Assembly (NCBI GenBank): GCA_028719045.1
Contig: JAQULD010000010.1
Location: 1-22,131, forward strand
Reading direction: 5' to 3'
DNA length: 22,131 nt
DNA from: Candidatus Omnitrophota bacterium
Lineage (GTDB): Bacteria; Omnitrophota; Koll11; Gygaellales; Profunditerraquicolaceae
Below are positions 8,146 through 17,037 of this stretch, in pieces. Both the position numbers and the translations under genes were made by a program. The notes under the pieces are model-generated. The model saw nothing but the letters and a program-made list of their open reading frames with translations. It was not told the origin of the DNA and did not search any database. The stretch's first letter is position 1; the number at the start of each line of letters is the position of its first letter.

Positions 8146-9629
8146 TTTTTCACCCTGTATATGAAGGTTTTGACCGGCCCTGCGCCGGAATATACTTTTT
8201 CAAAGCCTTCCTTGTATCTTTCCACCAGGGGCAATAAATAATCCCTGGAGTCATCACGGTATATTTTGTTCTGGTCAATAATAAGGTAATCGGCTTTATT
8301 CTTTAAAATATAACTATATTGCTCTTTAGGATCAACGGTTTTAATGAACTTCATCCCGCGGATCCCGTTTGTGTAAACCAATATCCAGTACGGGTACCTT
8401 GAGATCACAACACTGTCCCTGCTTACATTGCTTTCCAGCCAATCCACGGAACGGATAAACGATTCCTCGGCAGGGGTAAAAGGGGAATGCTTTTCCCCGG
8501 AGATCGCTTTAAGATTGCCGGCAACAGCAAGGCAGACAAATAATATTATTAGCGGATAAAATAAACCCGGTTTGCAGGACGCGCCCTTTATACCCAGCAA
8601 AAAATAATAGAGCAAAAACGCAAGGACAGGCACTAAATATCTTGCCCCGTGATGGGTCCAGGACAGATAAAACATAAAGGAATAGACCGCGACATAGAGG
8701 TCAGTTAACGCCCAGCCTTCTTTTTTTATCTTAAGCAAAAATCCCGCCAAAATAAAAACAGCCAGCAATAACCCAACGATAAATTTATAAACGAATAATT
8801 TATCGGACGGGTCGATTTGGGCAAGAAACGGGCTAAAGAACAGATCAGGGAGTTCCTTGCCGACCGTGGCACAGAGATTATAAACCCAGCGGCCGATAAA
8901 TCCCGTTACCCCTAAGGTCCGCACGCTAAACTCGCTTATATAATCGGATCTGGCGGAAATTAAATTACTCCAGATCCAGGGAGCCAGGCCAAGCGCGCAA
9001 ACGCCGCAGAAAAGAACCGCTTTCTTTAATTTTCCTTTAAGAAATAAAAACAACGCAATGGATATTAATAAGGAAACGCCTATAATGCGCGTATAGAAAG
9101 TAAGTAAAGCCGCCAGGACCGCGGCGAAGAAATATATTCTTTCCGGGCTTTCTTTATCTTCATAGCGGATAAAAAAATACAGCGACAGTAAAGAAAACAG
9201 AGTATACGGTATCTCAGTAAGTATTGAACGCGAGTAAAAAGCTATTTGCGGGCTTAAGGCGAACAAGGCCAGAACAGGAATGGCCAGATCTTTGTGAAAA
9301 AACTTCTTACCCGCTAAAAAGACCACGAACAACAATACCAGTGCAAGCAGGGCGCTAAGTAATTTAAGCGCGAAATAATCGCGCGGCAGTAAATATACCA
9401 CAGGGGCTATGATCCAGGAGTATACCGGGGGATAGTAAGGCCGCAGCGCAACCTGCGCGCCGAAAAGACCATGATTTAAACATCCGGCAATATTTTTTGC
9501 CTTAGTGATGTAAATAGCGCTGTCCTCCTGGACAGGAAAAGACCCGTTTAACCCCGCGAAATAAAATACCGCGGCGGCGGAGAAAATTACCGCTAAAATT
9601 AAAATTTTATGTTTAATTATCCAGGACAT
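8142..9629 (-). CDS. ArnT/PMT-like (GT39-type) membrane glycosyltransferase
   Basis: The 495-residue protein has an N-terminal membrane helix (about 8-28), then an extracytoplasmic loop with E35-D36 in VQEDSAIYI, the acidic catalytic-type pair of GT-C enzymes. [17 protein letters not shown] follows, a string typical of PMT_2/ArnT-like proteins. About ten hydrophobic helices fill the region up to residue 375, and a soluble C-terminal domain of roughly 118 residues completes it. Such enzymes move a sugar from a polyprenyl-phosphate carrier to lipid A, protein or glycan in the periplasm. The gene overlaps the preceding GT4 by 17 nt and the DPM1-like gene by 4 nt. The acceptor is unknown: lipid A, a protein, or decoration of the polysaccharide are all possible. 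Confidence 0.87.
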   Translation of the reverse strand: MSWIIKHKILILAVIFSAAAVFYFAGLNGSFPVQEDSAIYITKAKNIAGCLNHGLFGAQVALRPYYPPVYSWIIAPVVYLLPRDYFALKLLSALLALVLLFVVFLAGKKFFHKDLAIPVLALFALSPQIAFYSRSILTEIPYTLFSLLSLYFFIRYEDKESPERIYFFAAVLAALLTFYTRIIGVSLLISIALFLFLKGKLKKAVLFCGVCALGLAPWIWSNLISARSDYISEFSVRTLGVTGFIGRWVYNLCATVGKELPDLFFSPFLAQIDPSDKLFVYKFIVGLLLAVFILAGFLLKIKKEGWALTDLYVAVYSFMFYLSWTHHGARYLVPVLAFLLYYFLLGIKGASCKPGLFYPLIILFVCLAVAGNLKAISGEKHSPFTPAEESFIRSVDWLESNVSRDSVVISRYPYWILVYTNGIRGMKFIKTVDPKEQYSYILKNKADYLIIDQNKIYRDDSRDYLLPLVERYKEGFEKVYSGAGPVKTFIYRVKK

Positions 9630-10773
9630 TGTTTATTATTTTTTCCAGCCTTTCACCGAAACGGAGGGTGTTAAACTCTTCCGCCGCCCTATTCTTGGCG
9701 TTCTCTCCCAGCTTGTCCCTAAGGCCTTTATCCCCCAGTAATCTTATTAAAACACGGCTTAATTCCCCGGGATTATCAGGTTCTACCAAAATCCCAGTTA
9801 CACCGTCGAGCACCGCATCTGGTATGCCGCCGCTTTTCGCGCCTATTGAAGGCTTCGCGCAAGCCGCAGCCTCAAGGTAGGCGATCCCAAAACCTTCCAC
9901 TTCGCCTCGTTCAGGTATTTCTTTGCTTACCATCGCGAATATATCGCAGCAGGAAAAATAATCCGCGAGTTTATCCTCTCCGGCATTACCCTCAAAAATA
10001 ACTTTCCCGGCTAACCCGAGTCCGGCGGCCGTTTCTTTAAGCTCAGCGGAAAGCGGGCCGTCCCCGACCACCAGGTAAACTGCGTTCGGGAATTGTTTTA
10101 AAACTTCAGGCAAAGCCTGGATCACGGTTTTATGGCCTTTACTCTCAACTAACCTGGCCACGGTAAGGATCACAAGCTTTCCTGCAAACCTGGTCATTCC
10201 GCAATGGCCCGCCTGCCCGAATCTGGCCGCGTCAACCGCCGGATGCAGCACCGCTATTCTTTCTTCACTTATGTTTTCTTTTAACAAACTGAGCGTAAAA
10301 TTACTGTTGGCTATTATTAGAGACGCGTTTCTTAAAACGAGTTTCATAAGCCAGGAAGCCTTTTTGCTGCGTTTCGGCCCATAAACATCCAGGCCGTGCG
10401 CGAAAACGATATACGGGACCCCTAAGGATTTCTTTAAAAGAAAAGCGGCAACTCCGGCGATAGACCAGGTATTTACCAATACGAGCTTTACCCTGTGGTT
10501 AACACAATAACCCAAGCCATAGCTAAAATAACGCAGCGCGCTCCCGGCGTATGAATCAAATATCTTTTGCGCCTTTAAGTTTTTCAGGCGGTGGATATCT
10601 AATCCTCGTTCACCCGCCCCATTATCGCCTTCGCCAAGCGGGGCAACGATATGCACGGCTTCCCCCAGCTGCTTAAGAGCGCAGGCAATATCAAAACTAT
10701 GCCTGGCCATACCTCCGCCCTGGGGAGGGAAATCGATCGTAAGGAATAAAATTTTTTTTACAGTTTTTTGCAT
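9613..10773 (-). CDS. Glycosyltransferase family 4
   Basis: I chose the ATG giving MQKTVKKILFLTIDFPPQGG because the family starts here; the longer frame begins with TTG at 10809 and lies inside the previous gene. The chosen start overlaps that gene by 16 nt. The 386-residue GT-B enzyme has FPPQGGGMARH (15-25), HGLDVYG (126-132), the interdomain TVARLVESKGH (204-214), VVGDGP (235-240) and the catalytic E-x7-E, E293 and E301, in EGFGIAYLEAAACAKP. The FPPxxGG start is common in mannosyl- and other hexosyltransferases of exopolysaccharide loci. It likely extends the repeat unit on its lipid carrier in the cytoplasm. Donor and linkage are unknown. Confidence 0.92.
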   Translation of the reverse strand: MQKTVKKILFLTIDFPPQGGGMARHSFDIACALKQLGEAVHIVAPLGEGDNGAGERGLDIHRLKNLKAQKIFDSYAGSALRYFSYGLGYCVNHRVKLVLVNTWSIAGVAAFLLKKSLGVPYIVFAHGLDVYGPKRSKKASWLMKLVLRNASLIIANSNFTLSLLKENISEERIAVLHPAVDAARFGQAGHCGMTRFAGKLVILTVARLVESKGHKTVIQALPEVLKQFPNAVYLVVGDGPLSAELKETAAGLGLAGKVIFEGNAGEDKLADYFSCCDIFAMVSKEIPERGEVEGFGIAYLEAAACAKPSIGAKSGGIPDAVLDGVTGILVEPDNPGELSRVLIRLLGDKGLRDKLGENAKNRAAEEFNTLRFGERLEKIINNVLDN

Positions 10774-11510
10774 ACCAAGAGGCTCATTATAGACTTTTTC
10801 TCCGGGCAATAAACGCTGTCCAGAAAATAAAACACCGCCGCGCAGGAATCTATGAGCCGCGCGGAAATCCTTTTTAACAAGCTGTCACTTAAAAAACCTG
10901 CGGGGTTCCTGCTCATAAGCGAAAAAACAGGCACCACCCCCAGTACACCTATTCCGTTAGCGCCAAGGATATCCGTATAAGTTTTAAGGCTGCGGTACCT
11001 GACGTGGCTGGCACCCCCCAATTCAGGCCTTAGCGCGTCGGTGATCAGGATGTGCGCGCCTTTTACGGAACATGAAGCTATATTCTTGACCGCCCGCGCG
11101 AATCCCGGCTCATCCGTTATATGGTAGAGGACGTCAAAAACATTTATAAGGTCGAATTCCTCCTTTAAAGGGAATTCTTCCGAAGAGATATCGGATTTGT
11201 AAAAGCGCGCGGAAGGGAATTCCTCCTTCAGGGAATCAACGCTTATGTCGGTTATATCGATACCCACTAATACTCCGGCGCTATTACGCAAATAATAGTC
11301 CACGAAAAAACCCGTGCCGCAGCCTATATCAAGGACCTTGCGCCCCTTTATACCTATCGCGTATTTCGCGATAGTTCTATCTAAGGCCTTTGCTTTTAGC
11401 TTATACATGTATCTATTGTAATATTCGCTAAAACCCGCGTGGCCTGTGCCGACCAGGGAGAATTTACCACGCAGCCTGTCTTCCCAGTATTCTTTATTCT
11501 GATAAGTCAT
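10758..11510 (-). CDS. Class I SAM-dependent methyltransferase
   Basis: The 250-residue protein has motif I at KVLDIGCGTGFFVDYYL (58-74), an acidic GIDITD (83-88) that should bind the ribose of SAM, and NVFDVLYHITDEPGF (123-137) at the motif IV/active-site position. It is a Methyltransf_11/25-type Rossmann enzyme. The N-terminal YWEDRLRG element is seen in glycan-locus methyltransferases. It begins 5 nt after the FkbM gene, with an AAGAG-type ribosome site, and overlaps the following GT4 by 16 nt. A sugar hydroxyl in the polysaccharide is the likely target, from context. Regiospecificity cannot be read from the sequence. Confidence 0.87.
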   Translation of the reverse strand: MTYQNKEYWEDRLRGKFSLVGTGHAGFSEYYNRYMYKLKAKALDRTIAKYAIGIKGRKVLDIGCGTGFFVDYYLRNSAGVLVGIDITDISVDSLKEEFPSARFYKSDISSEEFPLKEEFDLINVFDVLYHITDEPGFARAVKNIASCSVKGAHILITDALRPELGGASHVRYRSLKTYTDILGANGIGVLGVVPVFSLMSRNPAGFLSDSLLKRISARLIDSCAAVFYFLDSVYCPEKKSIMSLLVCKKL

Positions 11511-11515
11511 TTCTC

Positions 11516-12343
11516 TTATATATTTTTATTTTTTCTTGCTATGATTTCCCCGTAACTTGTAATGTTTTTCACAAAAACACCTTCCAGGTCCTCGATTTTA
11601 TATCCGGCATCAGTTAAAAAAGACACTATAGACCGGCTGTCAGTGCCGTATTTTTCCCAGGCATAGGGATGAACTTCGATAAAAATCGCCCTCGGGAAAC
11701 CGGCCTTCCTTTGAAGCAGGTTTTTGGCCCCTAAAAGCACCCTGCCTTCGAATCCTTCCACATCGATCTTAAGGATATCCAGCCGGCCATCCCCAAAAAC
11801 CTGATCCAGGGTCGTCGATTCCACTGGCTCATCCTGGGCAGTATCCGCGCAAGCGCATGGGGACACTGAAGAAACAGAACTGCCTTTCATTTGAAACCTT
11901 ACTTTACCCTGCACATCGCCCGCTACAGATTCGATTATTTTAATTTCACAGGGTATCTCATTCAATTTAACGTTTTCTCTCAATAAAGCCAGATTATTCC
12001 GGTCTGGTTCAAAAACAACGATCTTCCCGTTCCTGCCCGCCCTTTTTGCCAAAGCAATCGTATACAAGCCTCCATACGCGCCTACATCCGCGATGACATC
12101 ATTTTCTTTGACTTCCCGCATCAATTTTTCCCAAACCTTCGGTTCGTAACTTTCGGGAAAAGACCTTAACTTGTGGGACAAAAAAAGCGAATCAGTATTA
12201 TTAATATTGCGTTTTAATCCTTTATTAAAAATAATAGTGAGCCAAAATTCATATATTGGAGTAAATGGGACCCATAAACAATTCAGCCGCCTCAAAAAAG
12301 GAAAATGCCTGATATTTCGCGCAATTCTCTCTAACAGGTACAT
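11516..12343 (-). CDS. FkbM-family SAM methyltransferase
   Basis: The 275-residue protein shows the FkbM order of motifs. DVIADVGAYGGLYTIALAK (82-100) is SAM motif I, VVFEPDRNNLALLREN (109-124) supplies the ribose-binding Glu, VESTTLDQVF (174-183) is the family-specific strand, LKIDVEGFEGRVLLGA (191-206) is motif IV, and IFIEVHP (220-226) closes the core. FkbM enzymes O-methylate hydroxyls of macrolides and of sugars in surface glycans. The first 80 residues form an extension with a hydrophobic patch (about 22-40) that may be a membrane-association or substrate-recognition helix. The gene follows a GT2 by 8 nt and has no strong ribosome site, suggesting coupling to the upstream gene. One of five methyltransferase domains in the locus. 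Confidence 0.92.
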   Translation of the reverse strand: MYLLERIARNIRHFPFLRRLNCLWVPFTPIYEFWLTIIFNKGLKRNINNTDSLFLSHKLRSFPESYEPKVWEKLMREVKENDVIADVGAYGGLYTIALAKRAGRNGKIVVFEPDRNNLALLRENVKLNEIPCEIKIIESVAGDVQGKVRFQMKGSSVSSVSPCACADTAQDEPVESTTLDQVFGDGRLDILKIDVEGFEGRVLLGAKNLLQRKAGFPRAIFIEVHPYAWEKYGTDSRSIVSFLTDAGYKIEDLEGVFVKNITSYGEIIARKNKNI

Positions 12344-12351
12344 AATTTTTT

Positions 12352-13287
12352 CTAACGTGGTTTTTGCTTCTTAAACAAATACGTGTAAACACCCAGGAGT
12401 TTACCTGTTAGCGCGTATACGCAATAGAGCAATCTACGCAAATCCAGATGGCTGACCGCGTAAAAAATAAATTGATACAAACCGGGGCTTGTATCGTCAC
12501 CCCAGAAAAACTCATAAAAAAAGACAATAATCTTCTTTGACCCTTTGGAATGCTTGAGCTTCACATAAATACTGTTGTGGTGAAGCCCGATTATTCTCCG
12601 GATAGTCTGGTCTGGTCCGAAGCCTTCCAGGACATTCGCCGCAAAATGCAGCACCCTTAAGTCCGGATCGCAGATAACCTTGTATCCTGCCTCCTTTACG
12701 GACTGACAGGCATCATCCTCGAACCTTCTCCAATAAGGAAGCAGCCGTTCATCGAACTTTCCTACGAGGCTGCGCCGGAAACTCATATTGCACCCGGCTA
12801 AACTATCCGCTTCCTGAACGCTTCCGGGGACCTTGCTTGCGTTTGTTATCCGTTTTCCATACCAGGTTATTTTGGCAAAAATATCCGTGGATTCCACTAC
12901 CGGCTTATTCAGGACGACCGGTATGACCGGACCGCCTACGCCGCCTATTCCGGAGTCGGCTTCGTAACGGCCGACGATCCGGGCTATCCAATCTTCTCCG
13001 GCTACGCCATCATCGTCAATAAAACAAACGATCTCTCCGCTCGCGGACTCAAGGCCCCTGTTTTCAGCATACACTATATCCGCCCTGGAAACGCGCAGTT
13101 GTTTAACGGCATTCCCGCGCGAAGAGGACTGTTTTATCTTTTCCACGGCAAAGTGCGTTTCCTTATCGGCTTCGTGGGTTACCACAATAATTTCCTCCGG
13201 CATCCTCCGCTGGACCAATAAAGAATTCAGGCACTTTTCCAAGTATGCCGGACGCCCGTATGTGGCTACAATCACTGAGACCGTCAT
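12352..13287 (-). CDS. Glycosyltransferase family 2 with atypical nucleotide-binding loop
   Basis: I chose the second ATG (MTVSVIVATYGRPAYL), which has GGAG six bases upstream; the first in-frame ATG four codons earlier lies inside the previous gene and has no such site. The 311-residue GT-A enzyme has IVATYGRPAYLEKCL at the start, the metal-binding FIDDDG (89-94) and an acidic catalytic pair E190-D191 in WRRFEDDACQ. The early VVDDGS motif of most GT2 enzymes is replaced by VVTHEADKETH (35-45), so UDP or GDP binding may differ. Residues 270-305 are hydrophobic or amphipathic and may contact the membrane. The gene begins one base after the GT4 stop codon. Probably a sugar transferase for the same repeat unit; donor unknown. 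Confidence 0.9.
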   Translation of the reverse strand: MTVSVIVATYGRPAYLEKCLNSLLVQRRMPEEIIVVTHEADKETHFAVEKIKQSSSRGNAVKQLRVSRADIVYAENRGLESASGEIVCFIDDDGVAGEDWIARIVGRYEADSGIGGVGGPVIPVVLNKPVVESTDIFAKITWYGKRITNASKVPGSVQEADSLAGCNMSFRRSLVGKFDERLLPYWRRFEDDACQSVKEAGYKVICDPDLRVLHFAANVLEGFGPDQTIRRIIGLHHNSIYVKLKHSKGSKKIIVFFYEFFWGDDTSPGLYQFIFYAVSHLDLRRLLYCVYALTGKLLGVYTYLFKKQKPR

Positions 13288-13288
13288 T

Positions 13289-14449
13289 TTATGCTCCATA
13301 AGCTTCTTTATATACTTCCAGCGTTTCCCTGGCGGTTTTTTCCCAAGGAAAACCTGACGCGATCTTTAACCCCTTTTCTTTAAGCTTATTCCGTAAGCCG
13401 GGGTCTCCCAGCACTTTCTCCATGCAATAAGCCAATTCTTGTGTATCTAGCGGGTCAAATGTGACTGCCGCATCGCCTGCCACTTCCAAAGCCCCTGTAT
13501 TCTTCGAAGCTATAACCGGCACTCCGCATTTCATCGCTTCCAAAACAGGGATGCCGAACCATTCGTAAAAAGTCGGCAGTACAAAGGCTTCGGCCGCGTT
13601 ATAAACATATGGAAGGTCTTCATGGCCGATATAACCGGTAAAAATTACCCTGTCCGACAAGTTAAGCTGTTTTGACCTTTCTATGACCAAACGGTAAGCC
13701 TCATCGATGCCTCCGGCTAAGACAAGCCAGACGGATTCGAACCTGCTGTTTTTGCGGATCAGGGAAAAGGCTTCCAGCAGGGAAAAAAGATTCTTGTTCT
13801 TTTCCGCAGCGCCCGCGTAAAAAAGGTACCTTTTCCCGTTTAAATTATATTTTTCTAACACGCCTTCCAGCTTCTTACGGTCTTGTACGGGGCTGAATTC
13901 GTCATTTACGCCATAATATACCACTTTGATCTTTTTTTCATCGATCTTTACGCGCCTAAGCAGGTCTTCTTTTACCATGCGGGAGACCACGATGATCCTG
14001 GAGGCGCGCCTGGCGATAACCTCGAACCAGCGATTGATCTTCGCGAGTTCATCGCTCTTTAAACCGGCGCGCAACGTTTGAGGGTCAGCCATACCATTAA
14101 ATGTGGCGACCATCCTTGCCAGCGACGGTATAGGCGTGTAATAAGTAAAATTAAAATTGAACGGGTTATGAAATACATCCAGCTTTCCCACAAACGATTC
14201 CACGGGTGGGAAATTGCAGTGTTCCCATAAAGGCTGGACTATTCTTCCCGGGGCTCTCGACCAAACCTGTTTGAAATTAACCTTATTTACCGGGAACGCG
14301 AAATTCCCCCTTTTAAAACCGTTGTAAAAAAGCAGAAATATGTCTTCCTTGTCTATTTCAAATAAACTCTCAGCCAGATAATAAACATATTGGCCCTGGC
14401 CCCGCCTTTCCAGCTGCAAGATCCTCGCGTCAATGCCGATTTTTAACAT
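13289..14449 (-). CDS. Glycosyltransferase family 4
   Basis: The 386-residue GT-B enzyme begins MLKIGIDARILQLERRGQGQ, with the GIDAR opening frequent in mannosyltransferases of O-antigen loci. The donor domain has LFYAGAAEKNKNLFSLLEAF (209-228), TGYIGHEDLP (271-280) and the E-x7-E pair E296 and E304 in YEWFGIPVLEAMKCGVPVI. The overall pattern, including EVAGDAAVTFDP, matches the WbaZ/RfaB-type GT4 group. It overlaps the upstream GT2 by 20 nt and has AAAGGT as ribosome site. The gene after it starts one base past its stop. It is likely to be a cytoplasmic hexosyltransferase acting on the lipid-linked repeat unit. Mannose specificity would be a guess based on family resemblance. Confidence 0.92.
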   Translation of the reverse strand: MLKIGIDARILQLERRGQGQYVYYLAESLFEIDKEDIFLLFYNGFKRGNFAFPVNKVNFKQVWSRAPGRIVQPLWEHCNFPPVESFVGKLDVFHNPFNFNFTYYTPIPSLARMVATFNGMADPQTLRAGLKSDELAKINRWFEVIARRASRIIVVSRMVKEDLLRRVKIDEKKIKVVYYGVNDEFSPVQDRKKLEGVLEKYNLNGKRYLFYAGAAEKNKNLFSLLEAFSLIRKNSRFESVWLVLAGGIDEAYRLVIERSKQLNLSDRVIFTGYIGHEDLPYVYNAAEAFVLPTFYEWFGIPVLEAMKCGVPVIASKNTGALEVAGDAAVTFDPLDTQELAYCMEKVLGDPGLRNKLKEKGLKIASGFPWEKTARETLEVYKEAYGA

Positions 14450-15479
14450 AATTCTTTACCTTTAAAAGGATGCCGCTGTTTATCCTCTGATTCAAGATCT
14501 GCTGTTGCCTCTCAGACAGCGGGGAACAAATGAGAAAATAAATTTTTTTCATGATCCTGTTTAATAACCCGGGGCTGGCATCCTCAGGGAAACTATGCCA
14601 GGAGAGCATCGCTTCAATAAAAGCCCTTAACTTTCTGCCCTGCGACCTATAGAGGCTTATTTTAGATTCGGTTATAGCGGCCTTCATGCGTTCTTTTACA
14701 AGCGATATGTCGAGGTTTAATTTCGCTCCATGTTGTTCCACTCCGCTGACGATCAAGTTGACTATGCAAAGCCTCATTTTTACCATATCTTCCGTCAGCG
14801 CTTTTCCTTTCCATAGATTATGCTCATGTACCCTGTATGCCCCCAGCGCCTTTCTTATTATAGAATACTCTTTCGCGTAAAATGGAAGGAGCATATTAAC
14901 ATAGCCATCCGCGCAGATGCGTATATCTTCAGGCAAAGCCATGATATTTTTCAAACACGCGGCCTTTACGCTAACCACGGAAGTCTCGGGATTAAAAGGC
15001 ATGGAGCCTTTTAATAAACCAGCCATCGGATATTTATTGAACAGGATATCCCCTCTTTTATCGGCGAGCTCGCCTATTACCTTATCCCGGCTATCTATTA
15101 TGTCCATATAATTATAAACCACATCCATATTATCCGACCTGGAGAACTCCCCGGCTACACTTTCCAGCTTATCGGCGTACCAGTAATCATCGGCATCAAG
15201 AAAGCAGATTACCTTTCCGCAAGCCTTGTAGAAACCGGCATTTAAAGCCGATGCCTGTCCGCCGTTCTTTTTATAGATATATTCGACCTCGCCTTTATAT
15301 TTTCCCAACCTGCCGGCCGTATCGTCGGTAGAACCGTCATCCACGACGATTATCTGGGTATCTTTACGGGGGAAAGTCTGGTCCAGGACGCTCTCCACAG
15401 CCTGCTCGATAAAACAACCGTAATTATAGGTATCGATTATAACCGAAAAATAAGGTTGTTTCCCGGCGATTATCTCCAT
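14430..15479 (-). CDS. Glycosyltransferase family 2
   Basis: The 349-residue protein opens with a GT-A domain: YFSVIIDTYNYGCFIEQAVE (10-29), [10 protein letters not shown] (45-54) for nucleotide binding, GGQASALNAGF (73-83) and the metal-binding LDADDYW (94-100). GAYRVHEHNLWKG is a common late motif of this subgroup. The C-terminal part from about residue 240 is helical and includes a hydrophobic stretch near 310-320, with no further recognised domain. The start follows the previous GT2 by 12 nt; the ribosome site is weak. Its end overlaps the next GT4 by 20 nt. It is probably an inverting transferase that adds one sugar to the repeat unit. It is clearly distinct in sequence from the adjacent GT2. 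Confidence 0.91.
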   Translation of the reverse strand: MEIIAGKQPYFSVIIDTYNYGCFIEQAVESVLDQTFPRKDTQIIVVDDGSTDDTAGRLGKYKGEVEYIYKKNGGQASALNAGFYKACGKVICFLDADDYWYADKLESVAGEFSRSDNMDVVYNYMDIIDSRDKVIGELADKRGDILFNKYPMAGLLKGSMPFNPETSVVSVKAACLKNIMALPEDIRICADGYVNMLLPFYAKEYSIIRKALGAYRVHEHNLWKGKALTEDMVKMRLCIVNLIVSGVEQHGAKLNLDISLVKERMKAAITESKISLYRSQGRKLRAFIEAMLSWHSFPEDASPGLLNRIMKKIYFLICSPLSERQQQILNQRINSGILLKVKNYVKNRH

Positions 15480-15491
15480 AGTTCCATTTTC

Positions 15492-16343
15492 TTACTTAAA
15501 AAGAGATTTAGAAAGATAATACCTTATATCAAAACGGACATTATTGAAAAAGACCAGAATATCTATGGGTAAAAAACCGATTCTTCCGGCCATTACATCT
15601 TTAATGACCATTTTCCCCGAATATATAAGGTTATCGTATACTTTGCAGCAGAGATTATAGAAATTATCCGGCCTCCTTCTGCCCCCGGTGCCCGTAAGAG
15701 TCCAGCGCGCGAAAGTATTTATAAGGCTCTTCAAATTATCGGTGCGCAGATGATAGGCGACAGCTTCAGGATCATAGATCAAGGTATAGCCTAACCCCCT
15801 TAAACGCAGGCTCATATCACAATCTTCGTAATTTGTCCTGAGAGCCGGGTCATACATCCCCGCTTTGATCAAAGCGTTTTTTCTGAACACATTGTTTGAG
15901 CCGAAAAGGAACCTCGGATTTATTATTCTTTCATTTCCCCAATGCTGGCGCATGTAAACAGAGCGCCATTTATTGACTACACCGCTCAAATTACTTTCAA
16001 GGAGCTTGCCCCCTGCCCCGGCTACATTATCGCCCGTAAAATCCTGCATCAATCTTTGGAGCCATCCGGGTTCCGGCACGCAATCCGCGTCTAAAGAAGC
16101 CACATATTCATTCCTCGCGTTCCTAAAAGCGGTATTCCTGGCGCTCGCCAACCCTTCATTCCCGGCGTGGCTTATAATTTTCACCGGATAACGGGAAGCT
16201 ATTTCGACTGTTTTATCCGCCGAGCCGTCATCAATGACCAGTATTTCATCAGGCGGGTATGTTTGTTTCATCACCCCGGACAGGCATTTATCTATGTAAC
16301 TTTGGGCATTGTAACAGGGAATGTATAAACTGACTTTCTGCAT
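15492..16343 (-). CDS. Glycosyltransferase family 2
   Basis: I chose the ATG giving MQKVSLYIPCYNAQSYIDKC, one base after the methyltransferase stop (TAA C ATG); a 12-codon longer form is possible but would overlap that gene. The 283-residue GT-A enzyme has VIDDGSADKT (36-45), the metal-binding LDADC (84-88), GSNNVFRKNALIKAG (148-162) for acceptor binding and a catalytic E173-D174 in NYEDCDMSLRL. This pattern is typical of rhamnosyl/galactosyl-type GT2 proteins of exopolysaccharide operons. The C-terminus has an amphipathic region around 250-275 (GFLPIDILVFFNNVRF) that may sit on the membrane. An AGGGGAG ribosome site lies 12 bases upstream, rather far, so coupling with the upstream gene is likely. 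Confidence 0.91.
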   Translation of the reverse strand: MQKVSLYIPCYNAQSYIDKCLSGVMKQTYPPDEILVIDDGSADKTVEIASRYPVKIISHAGNEGLASARNTAFRNARNEYVASLDADCVPEPGWLQRLMQDFTGDNVAGAGGKLLESNLSGVVNKWRSVYMRQHWGNERIINPRFLFGSNNVFRKNALIKAGMYDPALRTNYEDCDMSLRLRGLGYTLIYDPEAVAYHLRTDNLKSLINTFARWTLTGTGGRRRPDNFYNLCCKVYDNLIYSGKMVIKDVMAGRIGFLPIDILVFFNNVRFDIRYYLSKSLFK

Positions 16344-16344
16344 G

Positions 16345-17025
16345 TTAAGATTGTTCTCCCCTGGTTTTCCTGGCGGCAATAAAATAATTCCCCCCGCCGA
16401 AAAAACGGCTGAATTCGTCTATGAATAAAAACTGAAGGATCTTCCTCCTGACCTTGCCGAAGATTGACCTGGGAATGACTATCCCGTCTTCTTCGCCTTC
16501 CTTTATCACCTCAAAACCGGAGCGCGAAAGCATCTTCTTAAGCACAAACGGACTGTAGGGCGCCTTGTGGCCGGGCGTCTGAAGATAAAACTGATGGCCC
16601 AGCACTGAATTTATATTAGGTGTTTTGATAAAAAGGACCGCCCCCTTAGGTATGGCCTGTATTATCCCCAAGGCGGTCTTAAAATCGAGGTGCTCAATAA
16701 GGTCTGACATGATAAAACCGTCGAAACCGGCTCCTTCCCTTAATACAAAAGCCAATACATCTTCCTGTAAAATCACCGCTTTGGGGTTAGCCTGCCTGCA
16801 AAGGCCGATAAAGTCTCCGTTTAATTCCACCCCCACTATCCTTTTCTCAGGGTAAGCGTCCAGAAGAAGCTCCAGGAAAAGCCCCTCCCCGCAGCCAAGG
16901 TCGGCGATGCTCCTGCAATCCTTAAAGAGCGGAAGGAACACTGAAAATCTTTGTTTGCTCTTTTTTCGCTCCGTTTCTGATTCGGTAAAAAAACAATGGA
17001 ATTCGCCTTCCTGAATCCCTTCCAT
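16345..17025 (-). CDS. Class I SAM-dependent methyltransferase
   Basis: The start is set at the ATG giving MEGIQEGEFHCFF, because AGGAGG lies seven bases upstream; a GTG six codons earlier would lie across that ribosome site. The 226-residue protein has IADLGCGEGLFLELLL (40-55) as SAM motif I, GVELN (64-68) for ribose binding, DGFIMSDLIEHLDF (101-114) as the active-site region and a late FIKTPNINSVLGHQFYLQ segment typical of Methyltransf_23-type enzymes of glycan loci. Its motif I is nearly identical to that of the fused and the 221-residue methyltransferases in this window, suggesting related enzymes. It starts the glycan-building block, 36 nt after the flippase, and its stop is one base from the next GT2. 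Sugar methylation is inferred from context. Confidence 0.87.
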   Translation of the reverse strand: MEGIQEGEFHCFFTESETERKKSKQRFSVFLPLFKDCRSIADLGCGEGLFLELLLDAYPEKRIVGVELNGDFIGLCRQANPKAVILQEDVLAFVLREGAGFDGFIMSDLIEHLDFKTALGIIQAIPKGAVLFIKTPNINSVLGHQFYLQTPGHKAPYSPFVLKKMLSRSGFEVIKEGEEDGIVIPRSIFGKVRRKILQFLFIDEFSRFFGGGNYFIAARKTRGEQS

Positions 17026-17037
17026 ATAACTCCCTCC

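Noticed and set aside
10774..10809. TTG at 10809 as the start of the GT4 gene
   Set aside because: The extra 12 residues lie inside the previous gene and have no family match; the ATG at 10773 begins right at the first conserved strand.
13285..13299. Earlier ATG at 13299 as the start of the GT2 gene
   Set aside because: The ATG at 13287 has GGAG at the right distance and starts exactly at the family N-terminus.
3222..16905. Repeated string agcccttccccgcatcc near 3225 and 6040, with a similar one near 16880, as a dispersed repeat
   Set aside because: It encodes the SAM-binding GCGEGLF motif in three methyltransferases, so protein conservation explains it.
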